This document shows, piece by piece, positions 1 through 10,512 of a stretch of DNA of 64,000 bases; positions within the stretch are counted from its first letter, which is position 1; every line of letters starts with the position of its first letter. The position numbers and the translations under genes were made by a program. Under the pieces are notes generated by a model. The model did no database searches. It had not been told where the DNA came from and saw nothing but the letters and a program-made list of their open reading frames with translations. Location: positions 353,815,696-353,879,695 of the forward strand of contig NC_061513.1 of NCBI RefSeq assembly GCF_022539505.1, read 5' to 3'. This DNA comes from Lolium rigidum (Eukaryota > Streptophyta > Magnoliopsida > Poales > Poaceae).

Positions 1-996
1 CAACCCTTCCCCGCCGTTAACATGGTGGAAGTCACCTACCCGAGGGTTGCCGGCCAGGTCCCTCGTTCAGCATCAACATGGTAGGACACGGGAACCACTC
101 GCGGCAGAGATGGAGATGAGGGCGAGCTGCTCTCATAGCAAGGATACGAGAGGAGGCCGCTCCACGCGATCGGCTCCGTCATGATGGCAAGCGCTACGTC
201 ACGAGAGGGAGAGGTGAAGAACATAAGATATCAACGGCCTCTCTCGATCACCTCCTCAACAAATATGTGAGTCGGTATGACCAACGCCGACGGTCCAATT
301 ATGATGATAGAGGAGATCGTCCGGCTAGAGAAGCCGGAAGACATCGTCGGCGAGGATCGCGATGAGGAGGAGCACGAGCGGCTGTGCCACGGAAACATCA
401 AGGGAGCAAGATGACAACGCCGGACATCGGGACTGCCCCTTCTTCGGACAACTGCTGGGATTCGGGAATGAGCCGATTGCCCACAATCGGCAATTGCCCG
501 AATGCAACAAGAAGAAGAAGGAGGCAGCCAACGTGTCCGTGTTCGAGCGCCTAGGGCCTCTCCCGCCACAAAGCAAACGCGGCTGAGTCACCTCGTTGGG
601 CAGATCTTGAGGATTCGAGAAGACGAGGGAGAAGTGGAAGAAGACAGGTACCACCGGCCAAGGTGGTGCCCTGACGGACTCAGCCGTTCCCAAAAGCGCA
701 GGGTTCAGCGATTGCGCGGCCTGGAGGAAGCCGAAAGGTTATACCTGCATACGCTAAGGAAGGCACGGCCTGATCTGGCTGCAAAGGTTCAGCGAGCCCT
801 GGATGAAGAGGGTCGTCCACGGAAAATGGAGTGGCGCCCTAAACAGAGGAAAGCCGATGATGAGACATCGGCTGGCACAAACATGGTACTCGTCTTGCCG
901 ACAGAGCTTAGTGCTCCACGAGTTTACGATGTACTCAAGGTGGATGACGAGCAAGCGCATCAAGTCGAGAGGTTGGGTTGGTTTTATCCAGCCTAA
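1..996 (+). pseudogene. gag C-terminal half of Gypsy element A
   Basis: This encodes the nucleocapsid half of a Gypsy Gag, the structural protein that packages element RNA. The frame is broken early: the first 500 bases need frame changes, while 502-996 is one 164-residue frame ending in VERLGWFYPA. The Lys/Arg-rich stretch KMEWRPKQRKADDE and a degenerate zinc-knuckle-like CPFFG segment near 435 match the better preserved gag of element B at 16060-17240. There is no protease or polymerase downstream. It is a pseudogene fragment; the start lies outside the window. Confidence 0.75.
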
Positions 997-2198
997 CCGA
1001 AGTAGCAAGATTAAACCAATGAGCAAACCAGGCGAGGCTGATCCTTGTGATCGGCCCCAAAAATTTATGAAGGGAACTTACAAAACCTTCAACGAGCAAG
1101 CAACGTGGAGGCCGATTCCAGCAATCGGCCAAAATTATCCTCACCCACCATTCTGCACTGGGTTCAACATGTTATCCAACGAGCCGATACCATCAATTCT
1201 CTTGACGAGAATCGGCTCGGGGGGCACCGGGTAGATAAAATCGAGGATATGCAACGGAAGCATCTCATCTTCGGTGATGGGTATTGGAATATGGGGGCCG
1301 ATGCACGAGTCGGCCGTAAAAGAAAATATATGAAAATTCGAAAATTTTCGAGCACGGCCGATGCGGCGAGACATCGACTTAAGGATATGAAAGCCGATGC
1401 ATGGCCATCGACTCAAGAGGAGTAAGCATTACGATCGGAGGGTCAATGGAGCACAAAGGGAGATTTTTTATGAAGGAACTCCTCAGTGGAGTAGTTTGGA
1501 AGCTCAGATCCTCTCTTCAAGAACAATGTCAGGAGCAGCCTGGGCGTGCGGATCAGGTCAAGGATGGGTCGCATCAGACCCACCAAAGGAGAGGAGCCGA
1601 TCTAGCTAGCAAGAACTGAAGAAGCTCGGGGGGCAGCTCACCTTGAAGGCTCTCCGCTTTGGGGAGCCGATTTATGTTCAGTGCGGCTGGCTCTGCATAA
1701 GAAGCTCCCTCAGATATGATCGAGCCCAGGTCCATACAGCTAATTTGCGTATCCTCGTCTCTGTCGTGCCTTGGCTGAGACTCGGGGGGCAACAGGCCTA
1801 TGAATGCCTCGTTCTTGAGAGCCGATTAGAGTCGCCTCGGTTGTTGTTGCATCATGATCGTCTCGGGGAGAAGCTGGGAAGGAAAAGCCGTCGTACGGTA
1901 CGAGGTTTGGACCGTGCTTGGTGCTGCGAGAAAAAGAGGGGATTGGTTCCTCAAGTTAGCCGATGAATAGTCATCGGCTGCGAGGCTACAAAACGCCGCG
2001 ATTGAGAAAATCAATGATGACCCGATTCGTCACTATCGGTCTTGGTGTGGCAAGCGGAGGGATGGAGATTGGATTAATGAAAGGAGAAATTGGAAGAACA
2101 GTTCTCATTAATTCAAAGGAGCAGCTTTACAAGAAGAGCCGATGGCTCTCAAAAGAGGGATCTAGTGCCTAGTGCACTGCTACGCTAGTCCTATTCTA
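997..2198 (+). other. non-coding internal region of Gypsy A
   Basis: There is no convincing gene here. The stretch is rich in the hexamer GCCGAT and its complement ATCGGC, which recur every several tens of bases, as they do in the matching region of element B (14950-16050) and in the LTRs. Short ORFs do not correspond to known retroelement domains. Confidence 0.6.
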
Positions 2199-2627
2199 CT
2201 AGTCGTCGCTGTCCTCATCGTCGCCGCCGTCGGGGTCGTCGGCGCTGCTCCCAGGGAGCTCCTCGCCATCACTGCCCCAGCCGTCCGCTGGAGCCTCCTC
2301 CTCCTCGTCATCATCATCGTCCTCGCTATCCGCCCAGCCGCGGAAGCGCTTCGTTGGAGGATACCCGATGGAGGCGGAGGAATCATCTTCCTCCTCCTCG
2401 TCTTCTTCCTCGTCGTCATCGTCGTCCTCGCTGTCCGCCCACATGCGGGAGCGCTTCTTCGGCGGGAGCTTGGCGGAGGGGGAGGCCTTGGCCTTCGCTG
2501 CTTCTCCTTCTTTCTCCTCCTTGTCGGAGGAGAAGGGATTCACTGCGGGGTGAAGGCTGTCCTCGTTCTTCTTCTTCGGCGAAGATTGGGGGAAGAGGTT
2601 TGAGAAGGAAGAGGAAGAGGAGGACAT
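2199..2627 (-). CDS. antisense acidic Ser/Asp/Glu-rich ORF in Gypsy A
   Basis: A 142-residue ORF runs opposite to gag, between the gag remnant and the 3' LTR. It starts with a serine run (MSSSSSSFSN), has a Lys/Ala middle, and then two copies of a unit of the form K-R-x-R-x-W-A-D-S-E followed by an acidic run (around residues 57-80 and 93-113). It ends in an Asp/Gly-rich tail. Element B carries a related ORF in the same relative place (14429-14940), also beginning MSSSSS, with a KRF-x-PWPG unit and acidic runs. Conservation between copies argues for a real antisense gene of the family. I do not know its function; acidic low-complexity proteins of this kind can be nuclear, but that is a guess. 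Confidence 0.55.
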   Translation of the reverse strand: MSSSSSSFSNLFPQSSPKKKNEDSLHPAVNPFSSDKEEKEGEAAKAKASPSAKLPPKKRSRMWADSEDDDDDEEEDEEEEDDSSASIGYPPTKRFRGWADSEDDDDDEEEEAPADGWGSDGEELPGSSADDPDGGDDEDSDD

Positions 2628-2906
2628 TGCTACAGGAGGAGAGGGTTTTTTGGTGCCGATGGCTGGGACAGAACAGAGGATAAAAAGAGCTAATCAGTCG
2701 GCACAGTTAAATAATGAGAAATCTGGTGAAGGTGTAATGCCTTGCGGTTTCAAGAGTCAATGCCAGCTATCGGAATTTGCAGAGAAGCGGAAGACGGGCA
2801 TAATGATGACGGATGCTTGCAACGGCTCTGCTCTGCCACGACATGACTCTTCGAAGGGAAAGCATAATGATTTTGGAAATGTTATTTCCAAAACCAGAGG
2901 GGCATG

Positions 2907-4070
2907 TGTTATCACCAGATTTTGGACAAATCCGAGAGGTGGGCCGGGCTTGGAAGATTACACGTGGAAGATTTCTGAAGCGGCCTGGCACGAAGGGTTT
3001 GGGCTGAATTGCCCGTGTATCTTTAATTAGTAGTTTATTATCTTAGATAAAAGTTAGAGTTTGTATCGTGCACGAGGGGATATTCCCACATTAGAAAGTC
3101 CGCTGGACTATAAATATGTACCTAGGGTTTATGGAATAAAACAACAACTCACGTTCAACCCCAAACAAACCAATCTCGGCGCATCGCCAACTCCTTCATC
3201 TCGAGGGTTTCTATCAGGTAAGCGACATGCTGCCTAGATCGCATCTTGCGATCTAGGCAGCACAAGCCTCACGTTGTTCATGCGTTGCTCGTACTGAAGC
3301 GCTTTTGATGGCGAGCAACGTAGTTATCATTAGATGTGTTAGGGTTAGCATTGTTCTTCGTTTAAGCATGCTTACGTAGTGCAACCCTTGCATATCTAGC
3401 CGCCCTCACACCTATCTCAGGTGTGGGGGCGGCACCCGCTTGATCATTATTTAGTAGATCTGATCCGTTACGATTGCTCCTTGTTCTACAAGGATTAGTT
3501 TAATATCTCGCAATAGTTAGGCCTTACAAAGGGGGGAGGATCCGGTGGCACGTAGGGTGGCGTTCGCAAGTCCTAAACAGGATGTTCCGAGGATCAACTT
3601 CATGTTGGTTTTTAGGCCTTGTTTAGGATCGGCTTACGAGCACCGTGCGTGGCCGCGAGGCCCAACCTGGAGTAGGATGATCCGATTATGCGGTGAAAAC
3701 CCTAAATCGTCGTAGATCTCATTAGCTCTATCTTGATCAAGCAGGACCACCAAGTATTCGTGCACCCCGTACGAATCATGGGTGGATCGGCTCTTTGAGC
3801 CGATTCACGGGATAACTCGAGAGCCGATCGAGGCTCGTATTTAACGTTTACATGTATGCCCTGCGGGAAACTAAGCGAGGCATCCCCATCACCTTCCCGA
3901 CCAGGTATAGGTCAGGTGGCACGCCCTTGCACTTCGCATCGCCGCGTGTGACCAGAAGAGCATTGCGGGCCGTCGCTCGGAGGGGTCTCAGCCAGCCGCA
4001 GCTCTAGGCTCTTCCCGGCTCTACGGTGTTGACAAGGCCGCTGCCCGCCGGTGGGTTTTGGCAGTCAACA
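2907..4070 (+). repeat. 3' LTR of Gypsy element A (1164 bp)
   Basis: It starts TGTTATCACC directly after a purine-rich tract and ends GGCAGTCAACA, giving the TG...CA termini expected of an LTR. It aligns along its whole length with the reverse complements of both LTRs of element B. It contains a 33-bp palindrome (3229-3261), and a TATA-like TATAAATA near 3110 suits the U3/R boundary. The next base, 4071, lies in element C. Confidence 0.93.
3229..3261. repeat. perfect 15-bp-arm palindrome in LTR
   Basis: GCTGCCTAGATCGCA, a 3-base spacer TCT, and the exact reverse complement. The same 33-bp hairpin occurs in both LTRs of element B at 13778-13810 and 19690-19722. It lies downstream of the TATA-like box, so it would be in the transcript leader. 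Confidence 0.9.
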
Positions 4071-7000
4071 ATAGGGATGGCCGAGGGCGATGAAGTGCGC
4101 GTACTTGGAGAAACGGTCGACCACCGTGAGGATGACGGACTTGCCGCCAACCTTCGGCAGCCCCTCGATGAAGTCCATGGAGATGTCCGCCCATACCTGG
4201 GACGGCACGTCCAGCCGGTTGCGATAAGCCCGCCGGACGGAGCGTCTCCGTCTTGTTCCGCCGGCATGTGACACACGCTCGCACCCGCCTCGCACCAGGA
4301 CGCCATCCCCTGGAATGTAAAAATCAGCGCGGAGACGGTGCAGGGTTTTCTGGACGCCCTCGTGACCTGCAGAATGCGCCAAGGACAAGGCCTGGTGGCG
4401 CAGGTCTCCATGATCCGGCACAAAGATGCGGCGCCCATGGAGGAGTAGTCCCTCGTCCAGGCGCCATGGCGCGGCCAGCTCGCCGTCGGCCAGGCGCTGG
4501 CGCAGCTGCTGCGCATCCGCGGCCTCGGTAGTAGCGCGGCGAACCTCGTCGATGAAGGCGAAAGATGGCCCGGAGTGGATGCAGAGGGCCGCACCGACCG
4601 TGGGCGCGTCCGCGGCGTCGTCGATGTCGCGGCGGGACAGGGCGTCGGCGACTGTGTTGAGGCGGCCGGGGCGGTACTCGACGGTGAAGTCGAAGCCGAA
4701 GAGCTTGCTGATCCACTGATGCTGCGGCACTGTGGAGAGGCGCTGATCCAGCAAGAACTTCAGGCTGTAGTGGTCCGTGCGCACACGGAACGTCCGGCCC
4801 CAAAGATACGCCCGCCAGTGGCGCACCGCCTGGACCAGCCCGATCAGCTCGCGCTCATATGAGGCGAGCTTGTGGTGGCGCGCGGCGAAGGGGCGGCCGA
4901 AGAAAGCGAGTGGCCCCTCGCCTGGTGAAGGACGGCGCCGAAGCCGATGCCGGAGGCGTCGCAGTCCACCACAAACGGCTCGTCGAAGTCCGGCATCTGA
5001 AGAACGGGGCCCGTCGTGAGTGCCCGCTGCAGGGCGGCGAAGGCCGTGGCCGCCTCCTCGTCCCAGGAGAAAGCGTCGCGGCGACGCAGGCGCGTGAGAG
5101 GCGCGGCGATGAGGCCGAAGTCCTGGATGTACCGCCGGTAGTATCCCGCGAGGCCCAAAAATCCGCGAAGAGCTCGCGGCGACTGGGGCGTCGGCCAGGC
5201 GGCGACGGCGGCGACCTTGTCCGCGTCCATCGCGACACCGGCGGCGGAGATGACGTGGCCCAAGTACGCGACGGAGGTCGTGCCAAACGAGCACTTCGAG
5301 CGCTTGAGATGAAGACGATACGCTCGAAGCTCGTTGAAGATGATGGCCACGTGCTGCAGGTGCTCCGCCCAGGATGCGCTGTAGATCAAAATATCATCAA
5401 AGAAAACGAGCACAAAGCGTCATAAGTAGGGGCTGAGCACGTCGTTCATCAGGGCCTGGAAGGTCGCCGGCGCGTTGGAGAGGCCGAACGGCATCACCAA
5501 AAACTCGTAGTGGCCATGGTGAGTGCGGAACGCCGTCTTGGCGATGTCGTCCGGGTGCATGCGCACCTGATGATAGCCCGAGCGCAAGTCGAGCTTGGTG
5601 AAGAAGCGCGCGCCATGCAACTCGTCCAGGAGCTCATCCACGACGGGGATGGGGAACTTGTCCTTGGACGTGACGGTGTTGAGGGCGCGAAAGTCGATGC
5701 AGAAGCGCCACGTGCCGTCGGTCTTGCGCACAAGGAGCACGGGGCGCAGAACGGCGACGTCGAAATCCGTATGATGCCCTGTGCTAGCATGACCGCCACC
5801 CGGCGCTCGAGCTCGTCCTTCCGCAGCTGGGGGTACCGGTACGGCCGCACGGCGACGGGCGCCGTGTTCGGCAGCAGGTGTATGCGGTGGTCACGGGGCC
5901 GCGAGGAGGGAGGCCCTCGCGGCTCGTCGAAGAGGTCGCCGTGCTGCTGCAGTAAGTCGGCCAGGAGCGGGTGCGCCTCGTCAAGCGCGGCGGCCATCAG
6001 GTGGAGCTGCGGGGATGCGCCAGTGCTGCCCAAGCCCGTCCAGTGAACACGGCGGCCGCCCTCGCGCCAGAAGATGAGGGACAGCACGTCGAGGTCCCAA
6101 AGGATGGGGCCTAAGGTGCTCAGGAAGTCGAGGCCGAGGATGAAGTCGTAGCAGCCCAAGTCGATGCCAACGCAGTCGATGGAGAATGACTCGTCGCCTA
6201 CGAGCACGGGAACCTGTCGCGCCACGCCCTGGCACGTAAGACGGTCCCCGTTGGCGACGGTGACGCTGTACTTCTCCGATCCCGCCGACTGGAGAGCGAG
6301 GCGGCGCATGGCGGTGTTGGATAGGAAGTTGTGCGTCGAGCCCGTGTCCACCAGCGCAGTGAGACGCTCCCCATTGATCGTCACCGGGAGCAGCATCGTC
6401 TTTGCCGTCTTGATGCCCGCCATAGCATGAAGAGAGACGACGAAGGCGGACGCGTCGACCGGCGCGTAGGTCGTGACACCGGCCTCAGTGATGGTGGCGG
6501 CCGCGAGCTCGGCGGTGAGTGCCTCCACGTCGGCGTCGTCGACGGTCTCCAGGTAGAAGAGGCGGGCGCACGTGTGGCCCGGCGCGTACTTCTCGTCGCA
6601 GTTGAAGCACAGCCCCTGGCGGCGCCGCTCGAGCTGCTCCGCAGCCGTCAGCCGCTTGAAGGGGCGAGTCGGCGCAGGGGGGCCCGCGGGAGTGGCGGCC
6701 GGCACGGGGCGCGGCGGGGCGGTGGGCGTCGGGGCGGGTCGAAGCGCGGGACGAGCGCTGCCACGTTGCGCGTAGACCTGCTGCATGGTGATGGCGCGCT
6801 GCTCGTAGGCCCGTGCGTAGTACATGGCCGTCCGCAGGTCCGCGAGCTCGCGCATCTCGACGTCGACGCGGATGTAGTCGGGGAGGCCGCCGACGAAGAG
6901 ATCGGCGCGCTGCTGTGCCGAGACGCCCGGGGCATGGCACGCGAGCGCCTGAAAACGGTCGGCAAAGTCCTGGACCGTGGTGGTGAAGGCGAGGCGTCCC

Positions 7001-7800
7001 AGCTCGGCGAGGCGGCTGCCGCGTAGGGTCGGCCCAAACCGCTGGAGGCACAGGTCGCGGAAGCGCTCCCAGGACGGCATCCCGCCCTCGTCCTGCTCGA
7101 GGGCGTAGTACCAAGTCTGCGCGGCGCCCCGTAGGTGATAGGAGGCGATCCACGTGCGGTCGGCGCTGAGCGTCCGCTGCCCCCGAAAGAACTGCTCACA
7201 CTGGTTCAGCCAGTTCAGGGGATCGGTGGCGCCGTCGTAGGTGGCGAACTCCAGCTTGGTGAAGCGGGGCGTCTGCTGTGCCAGAGGCGGGACCTCGGGG
7301 GCGCCCTCCTGGCGGCCCGGGTTGAAGGACGTGCTCGCGGCGAAGGGGGCCGCAAACCCGCCAGGACCGCCAAAGGGGTGGGCGGGCTGCTGAACCGTCG
7401 TCCGCGCCGCAGTCTGAGTGTAGACGGGCGACGCGTCGATCCATGTGGGAATTGGCGAAGGCGATGGCGGCCACCACGCGGGGCGACCGTTGCTGGCGGC
7501 GGAGGCGGGCGGTGGGGGCGGCGGCGGAACGGCGGGCGGTGGGGGCGGCGGCTGAACGGTGGCCGGTGGGGGCGGCGGGTGCTGGCCGGCCTTGATCTCC
7601 GCGAGCTCGAAACGGATGGCGCGGAGACTGTCGGCGAGGTCCGCCAAAGTAGCGGGCAGGAGGTCGAGGCCCGTGGGGGCGGCGGCGGCTCCCTGCAGCG
7701 CGTGGGCGCCGGTCATGGCGGCGGCGGTGGCGGTGGTGGTGTTGGTGGCGGCGGCGGACGTGGCGGCGATGGGGTCGACGGGGGGGCTGTTGGAGCCCAT
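4071..7800 (-). pseudogene. gag-pol polyprotein of Gypsy element C, truncated
   Basis: The start is the ATG at 7800 (MGSNSPPVDP), just downstream of the primer site. In order: a Pro-rich N-terminus; Gag domain (about 7270-6800) with PLNWLNQCEQFF; zinc knuckle CFNCDEKYAPGHTC (about 6615-6570); aspartic protease with LVDTGSTHNFL (about 6350-6320); reverse transcriptase with [36 protein letters not shown] and the catalytic FFDDILIYS (about 5395); RNase H with ASYERELIGLVQAV (about 4860); and the integrase core start WADISMDFIEGLPKV with VVDRFSKYAHF (about 4190-4090). Breaks: a frameshift near 5750 between the two RT parts, an in-frame TGA at 5420-5422 just before FVLVFFDD (a CpG CGA-to-TGA change would explain it), and further shifts near 4920 and in the integrase zinc-binding region near 4270. 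The rest of integrase lies beyond element A, outside the window. Confidence 0.92.
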
Positions 7801-7826
7801 GAGACCTAGGCAATCTGATACCAAAG

Positions 7827-8163
7827 TGGTAGAGACTAGGGTTCTACCGGGTCTAGGGCGGAGATTGTAAGGGTGGAAGTGAGGGCGGAGAGGTTGGAGA
7901 GCTCGGCGCCGGTGGCTGGGCGCCGTCGCGGAGGAAGGAGGCAGCGGCTAGGGTTGGTGCGGCGGGGGCACAAGGGTCTCCCGTCTCCCTTCAGGAGACG
8001 AGACAGTAATGATACTGAATATTGTCTGATTAATCTCGAAGGGATACAAGTGTTTATATAGGAGGACGGCCTCCTCTAAACTCTAATTTACTTGGGCTAA
8101 GCCCCTAATTTACTTGGGCTAAGCCCATAACTAGCCACTAGTGGGCTTCCTGCGATCATAACA
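7827..8163 (-). repeat. 5' LTR of Gypsy element C (337 bp)
   Basis: Read on the minus strand it starts TGTTATGATCGC and ends CTCTACCA, four bases before the TGGTATCAGA primer site. A TATATAAA box lies at 8053-8060. A 21-bp tandem duplication (AATTTACTTGGGCTAAGCCC) occupies about 8085-8127 upstream of the TATA box, in U3. The partner LTR is outside the window. Confidence 0.85.
8053..8060 (-). promoter_or_regulatory. TATA box of Gypsy C LTR
   Basis: TATATAAA on the minus strand, about 110 bases from the LTR start and 230 bases before the gag-side LTR end, as expected for an LTR promoter. Confidence 0.6.
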
Positions 8164-8758
8164 CAGTGCCCAATGCAACGCTAAGGGGTTTGTTGGATTT
8201 TGCCGATTTCAGCTAAACTCTCCGAAGAATCCTTGTAAACAAGAAAAGTCATGCCTTGGTGCGGCATCGCCCTTTCACGTCCCCATTATATACTCCTAGT
8301 GAGGCTTCTAATTGCAATTATCATGTTGCTGATAGGATACAATTTATTGGTGCGGCACCTGATGACAGCCGGAGACGGCTGCTTTCTCTGAAGCGACTTT
8401 GACGGCACTACTGACGAGAAGGAAAAGCGCACACTGAATCGTATATGCAATTATGCATGTTAGCGCAGTTTACACGGGAGGCGAAGGCGCACACGCAGAT
8501 CAACTTGACAGGCCACACACGTACAAGCACGTCGTCTCACTCGCCATCGCCAGCTATTGTTCAAATGGTGGCGCTCTCTTCAGACTTCAGGTTTTTCATG
8601 ATACGTTCTTGGCTGTTTCAAACATGGCATTATGGTGAGCAAACCCGTGTCGCCTGCTTAGTCGTGTCAGGAATTCAGAGTTCAGACGTCTTCGTGCGCA
8701 GGTGAATTCCAGCACCTAGCTAGCTACGTGTATGTACGTAGTATCTCAAAATTCTAGT
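8164..8758. other. unassigned sequence right of Gypsy C
   Basis: There is no recognisable gene or element. Short ORFs (up to 86 codons) lack similarity to any family I know. It is probably old intergenic DNA and the target into which element C inserted. Confidence 0.4.
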
Positions 8759-8882
8759 ATTTCAAGTTTTTTTTTTGAGAATTCGGCAGGTGAGCTGCTC
8801 GATATATTAATAGAAGAGGGTTCCGAATACAACGATAAAAGACGGCATCAACAACACGATCAAGCAGGTGGATTTCAAGTTT
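8759..8882 (-). mobile_element. severely 5'-truncated LINE tail with 11-bp TSD
   Basis: About 102 bases flanked by an exact 11-bp direct repeat, ATTTCAAGTTT, at 8759-8769 and 8872-8882. A T run (8767-8776) on the + strand is the poly(A) tail of a minus-strand insert whose end reads GCCGAATTCTC before the A run, a common form of grass LINE 3' ends. Tail, truncation and long TSD are signs of target-primed reverse transcription. Confidence 0.75.
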
Positions 8883-9492
8883 CCAACCGTCGGAATGGAT
8901 GTGTCCTCCACTCATAGTGAGGAATAGCATAGGCTAGTGTCATGCTAAAAATGCCCTTTTAGTTTAGGGTCTTTTAGTTTAGGTTGTATATGGTTCTGCC
9001 ACCTTAAAAAATATTTTCAAATATCAAGAAAACCCCAAACAAAAATTCTGCGCGTATATGTCGCTATTCTATGTGTGTGTATGCCAAGTTTCATGGAAAC
9101 CCGTTATTTTTTGTGTCTTGTGTAAGAAAGACAAAGAAACGTCCTCTAGAGAGCTCATTTTTAGCACCAATTTTTTTTACATATGACACGAAAATATGGA
9201 TTTTTCGTGAAATGACTTTGCGAACACATCGAACATCAAGATGTATGCGAGGTATTTTTTGTCAGAATTTTTTTTAACATTTTATGATATGTGTAAATTT
9301 TATTTTAAAACCAAGAGCATATACTCCGGGTGGAAAAACACCATGTCCAGTGTCATGCTTACATTACTAGTCTATATTATTATCTCTATAGTGAGAAGTA
9401 ACATACATGTAGTATCATGCATAATTTTATTTATTAGGGTGTAGGTTTATTTTGTCTTGGGGTGTGCAATGATGTTAATATGGTAGTAGTAA
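8883..9492. other. AT-rich sequence with probable MITE remnant
   Basis: There is no gene. The part from about 9340 (CTATAGTGAGAAGTAACAT ... TTTATTTATTAGGGTGTAGG) resembles a common grass MITE-like repeat, and its continuation appears right of the Harbinger element at 10513 (CATAGTTAATTAATATG). The repeat was therefore probably in place first and split at TAA. Confidence 0.4.
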
Positions 9493-10509
9493 GAGCAACT
9501 CTAACAGAGCCTGTAAATCGGGCTGAAACAAAAAAAAATCCGGCGATAATAAGGGTTCAGGCCAAAAGAGGCCCAGAACGGAGCCCGAACTCGCGGCCTG
9601 GCCCGTAAAACGAGTTCGGGGGCCCGAGAAACTCGGCGGCCGCCCCGTATTAAAAGGGGCCACGGAGGGGAGTTCGGTTTACAAACCCTACTCCTCTCCG
9701 TCGGTACCACTCCCTCCGTCGCCGCATGCCTCCTCTCCGGCGAGCAATTCCTCCCCCGCTGATGCCGCTTCGCCTCTGCCGCCACCACCCCTCCATCCGC
9801 AATGGGGCGCTTAAGACGCGTAGGTAGGGGAGGGGGCCGAATCGGCGGCGGGAAACCACCACCGCATCCACCGGGTGTGCGGTCGGAGGCAGACCGCACG
9901 AGGCGGGCGCGCTCCGACGGCGCTTGGAAGCGGGCGGCACGGAATTGGTAGCGTGCTTTCGCGCGCAGGGCAGCGCACGACGAGGCGCGCGAAGGAGAAG
10001 CCGAGGCGCCCCCCACCGGCTCGTGCAGCCTGCCGCTGCCGGTGCTTCCCCCGCGCGGCGATGTCAACGACGACGATGACGCTGACGGGCCGCCTCTCAT
10101 CTGCGGGAGCTCGGCGGAGGCGGCGACGTTCGAGGTGGCCGCGCTCGTCGTCGCGTAGGAGTCGCCAGCGCGGAAAAATCCTCCGCCACCGCAAGAAGTG
10201 CCCCGGTGACAATCCGGAGCCTAATCTAGTAGATTAAGTACTCAAATTAACAAATGTAGCTCGAACTGCCCCCTATTTTGGCTAGTTTATGTAAATTATT
10301 GACGAATGTAGCTCGATCGGAGCAATTATGGGTTCAATTTCGCAAGATCATCGCAGCGCATTTTCCCGCGACGTTTGATATTCGGTTTTTCAGTTCGCGA
10401 GTTCGGTTTCTAATCTGTGCCGTGACTAAATCCATCTAAACTGAACAGTTCGGGAGACCGAACTCCACGTTTTCGGTTCGGAGAAATACGAGCTCTGCTA
10501 GAGATGCTC
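9493..10509. mobile_element. non-autonomous PIF/Harbinger-type element (1017 bp)
   Basis: The ends are inverted repeats: GAGCAACTCTAACAGAGC at the left and, in reverse complement at the right, GAGCATCTCTAGCAGAGC (15 of 18 identical). The flanking direct repeat is TAA at 9490-9492 and 10510-10512, the usual 3-bp Harbinger duplication. The interior is GC-rich and has no transposase; the overlapping ORFs of 96-199 codons on both strands are compositional. Confidence 0.8.
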
Positions 10510-10512
10510 TAA

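Larger units (their letters stand above)
1..4070 (+). mobile_element. Gypsy element A, 5'-truncated by the window edge
   Basis: This is the 3' part of a Ty3/Gypsy LTR retrotransposon. It holds the C-terminal half of gag, a non-coding stretch, an antisense acidic ORF, a purine-rich tract (about 2896-2906) and a complete 3' LTR. It is the same family as element B at 12971-20055: gag, antisense ORF and LTR all match in reverse orientation. No reverse transcriptase or integrase lies between gag and the LTR, so the family looks non-autonomous, like Triticeae families such as Sabrina (a resemblance only). The LTR ends at the TCAACA at 4070 and abuts integrase coding sequence of element C, so A was inserted into C. 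Its 5' half and its other TSD copy lie left of the window. Confidence 0.9.
4071..8163 (-). mobile_element. Gypsy element C, chromovirus-type, 3' part missing
   Basis: A minus-strand Ty3/Gypsy element. From the right: a short 5' LTR (7827-8163), a primer site matching initiator-tRNA-Met (TGGTATCAGA, read on the minus strand at 7814-7823), gag-protease-reverse transcriptase-RNase H, and the start of integrase, cut at 4071 where element A is inserted. The short LTR and the zinc knuckle, protease and RT type suit a Reina- or Tekay-like chromovirus; the chromodomain that would settle this is not in the window. Frameshifts and stops make it inactive. Confidence 0.9.

Noticed and set aside
4859..5425. 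Plus-strand 188-codon ORF
   Set aside because: Shadow of reverse transcriptase of element C on the minus strand.
6331..7026. Plus-strand ORFs of 224-231 codons opposite Gypsy C gag (also 7135-7809)
   Set aside because: Ala/Arg/Gly-rich shadows of a GC-rich coding strand; the minus-strand frame has the Gag, zinc knuckle and protease motifs.
9501..10237. ORFs of 96-199 codons in the Harbinger-type element
   Set aside because: Overlap in several frames on both strands with low-complexity composition; no transposase or Myb-like motif.
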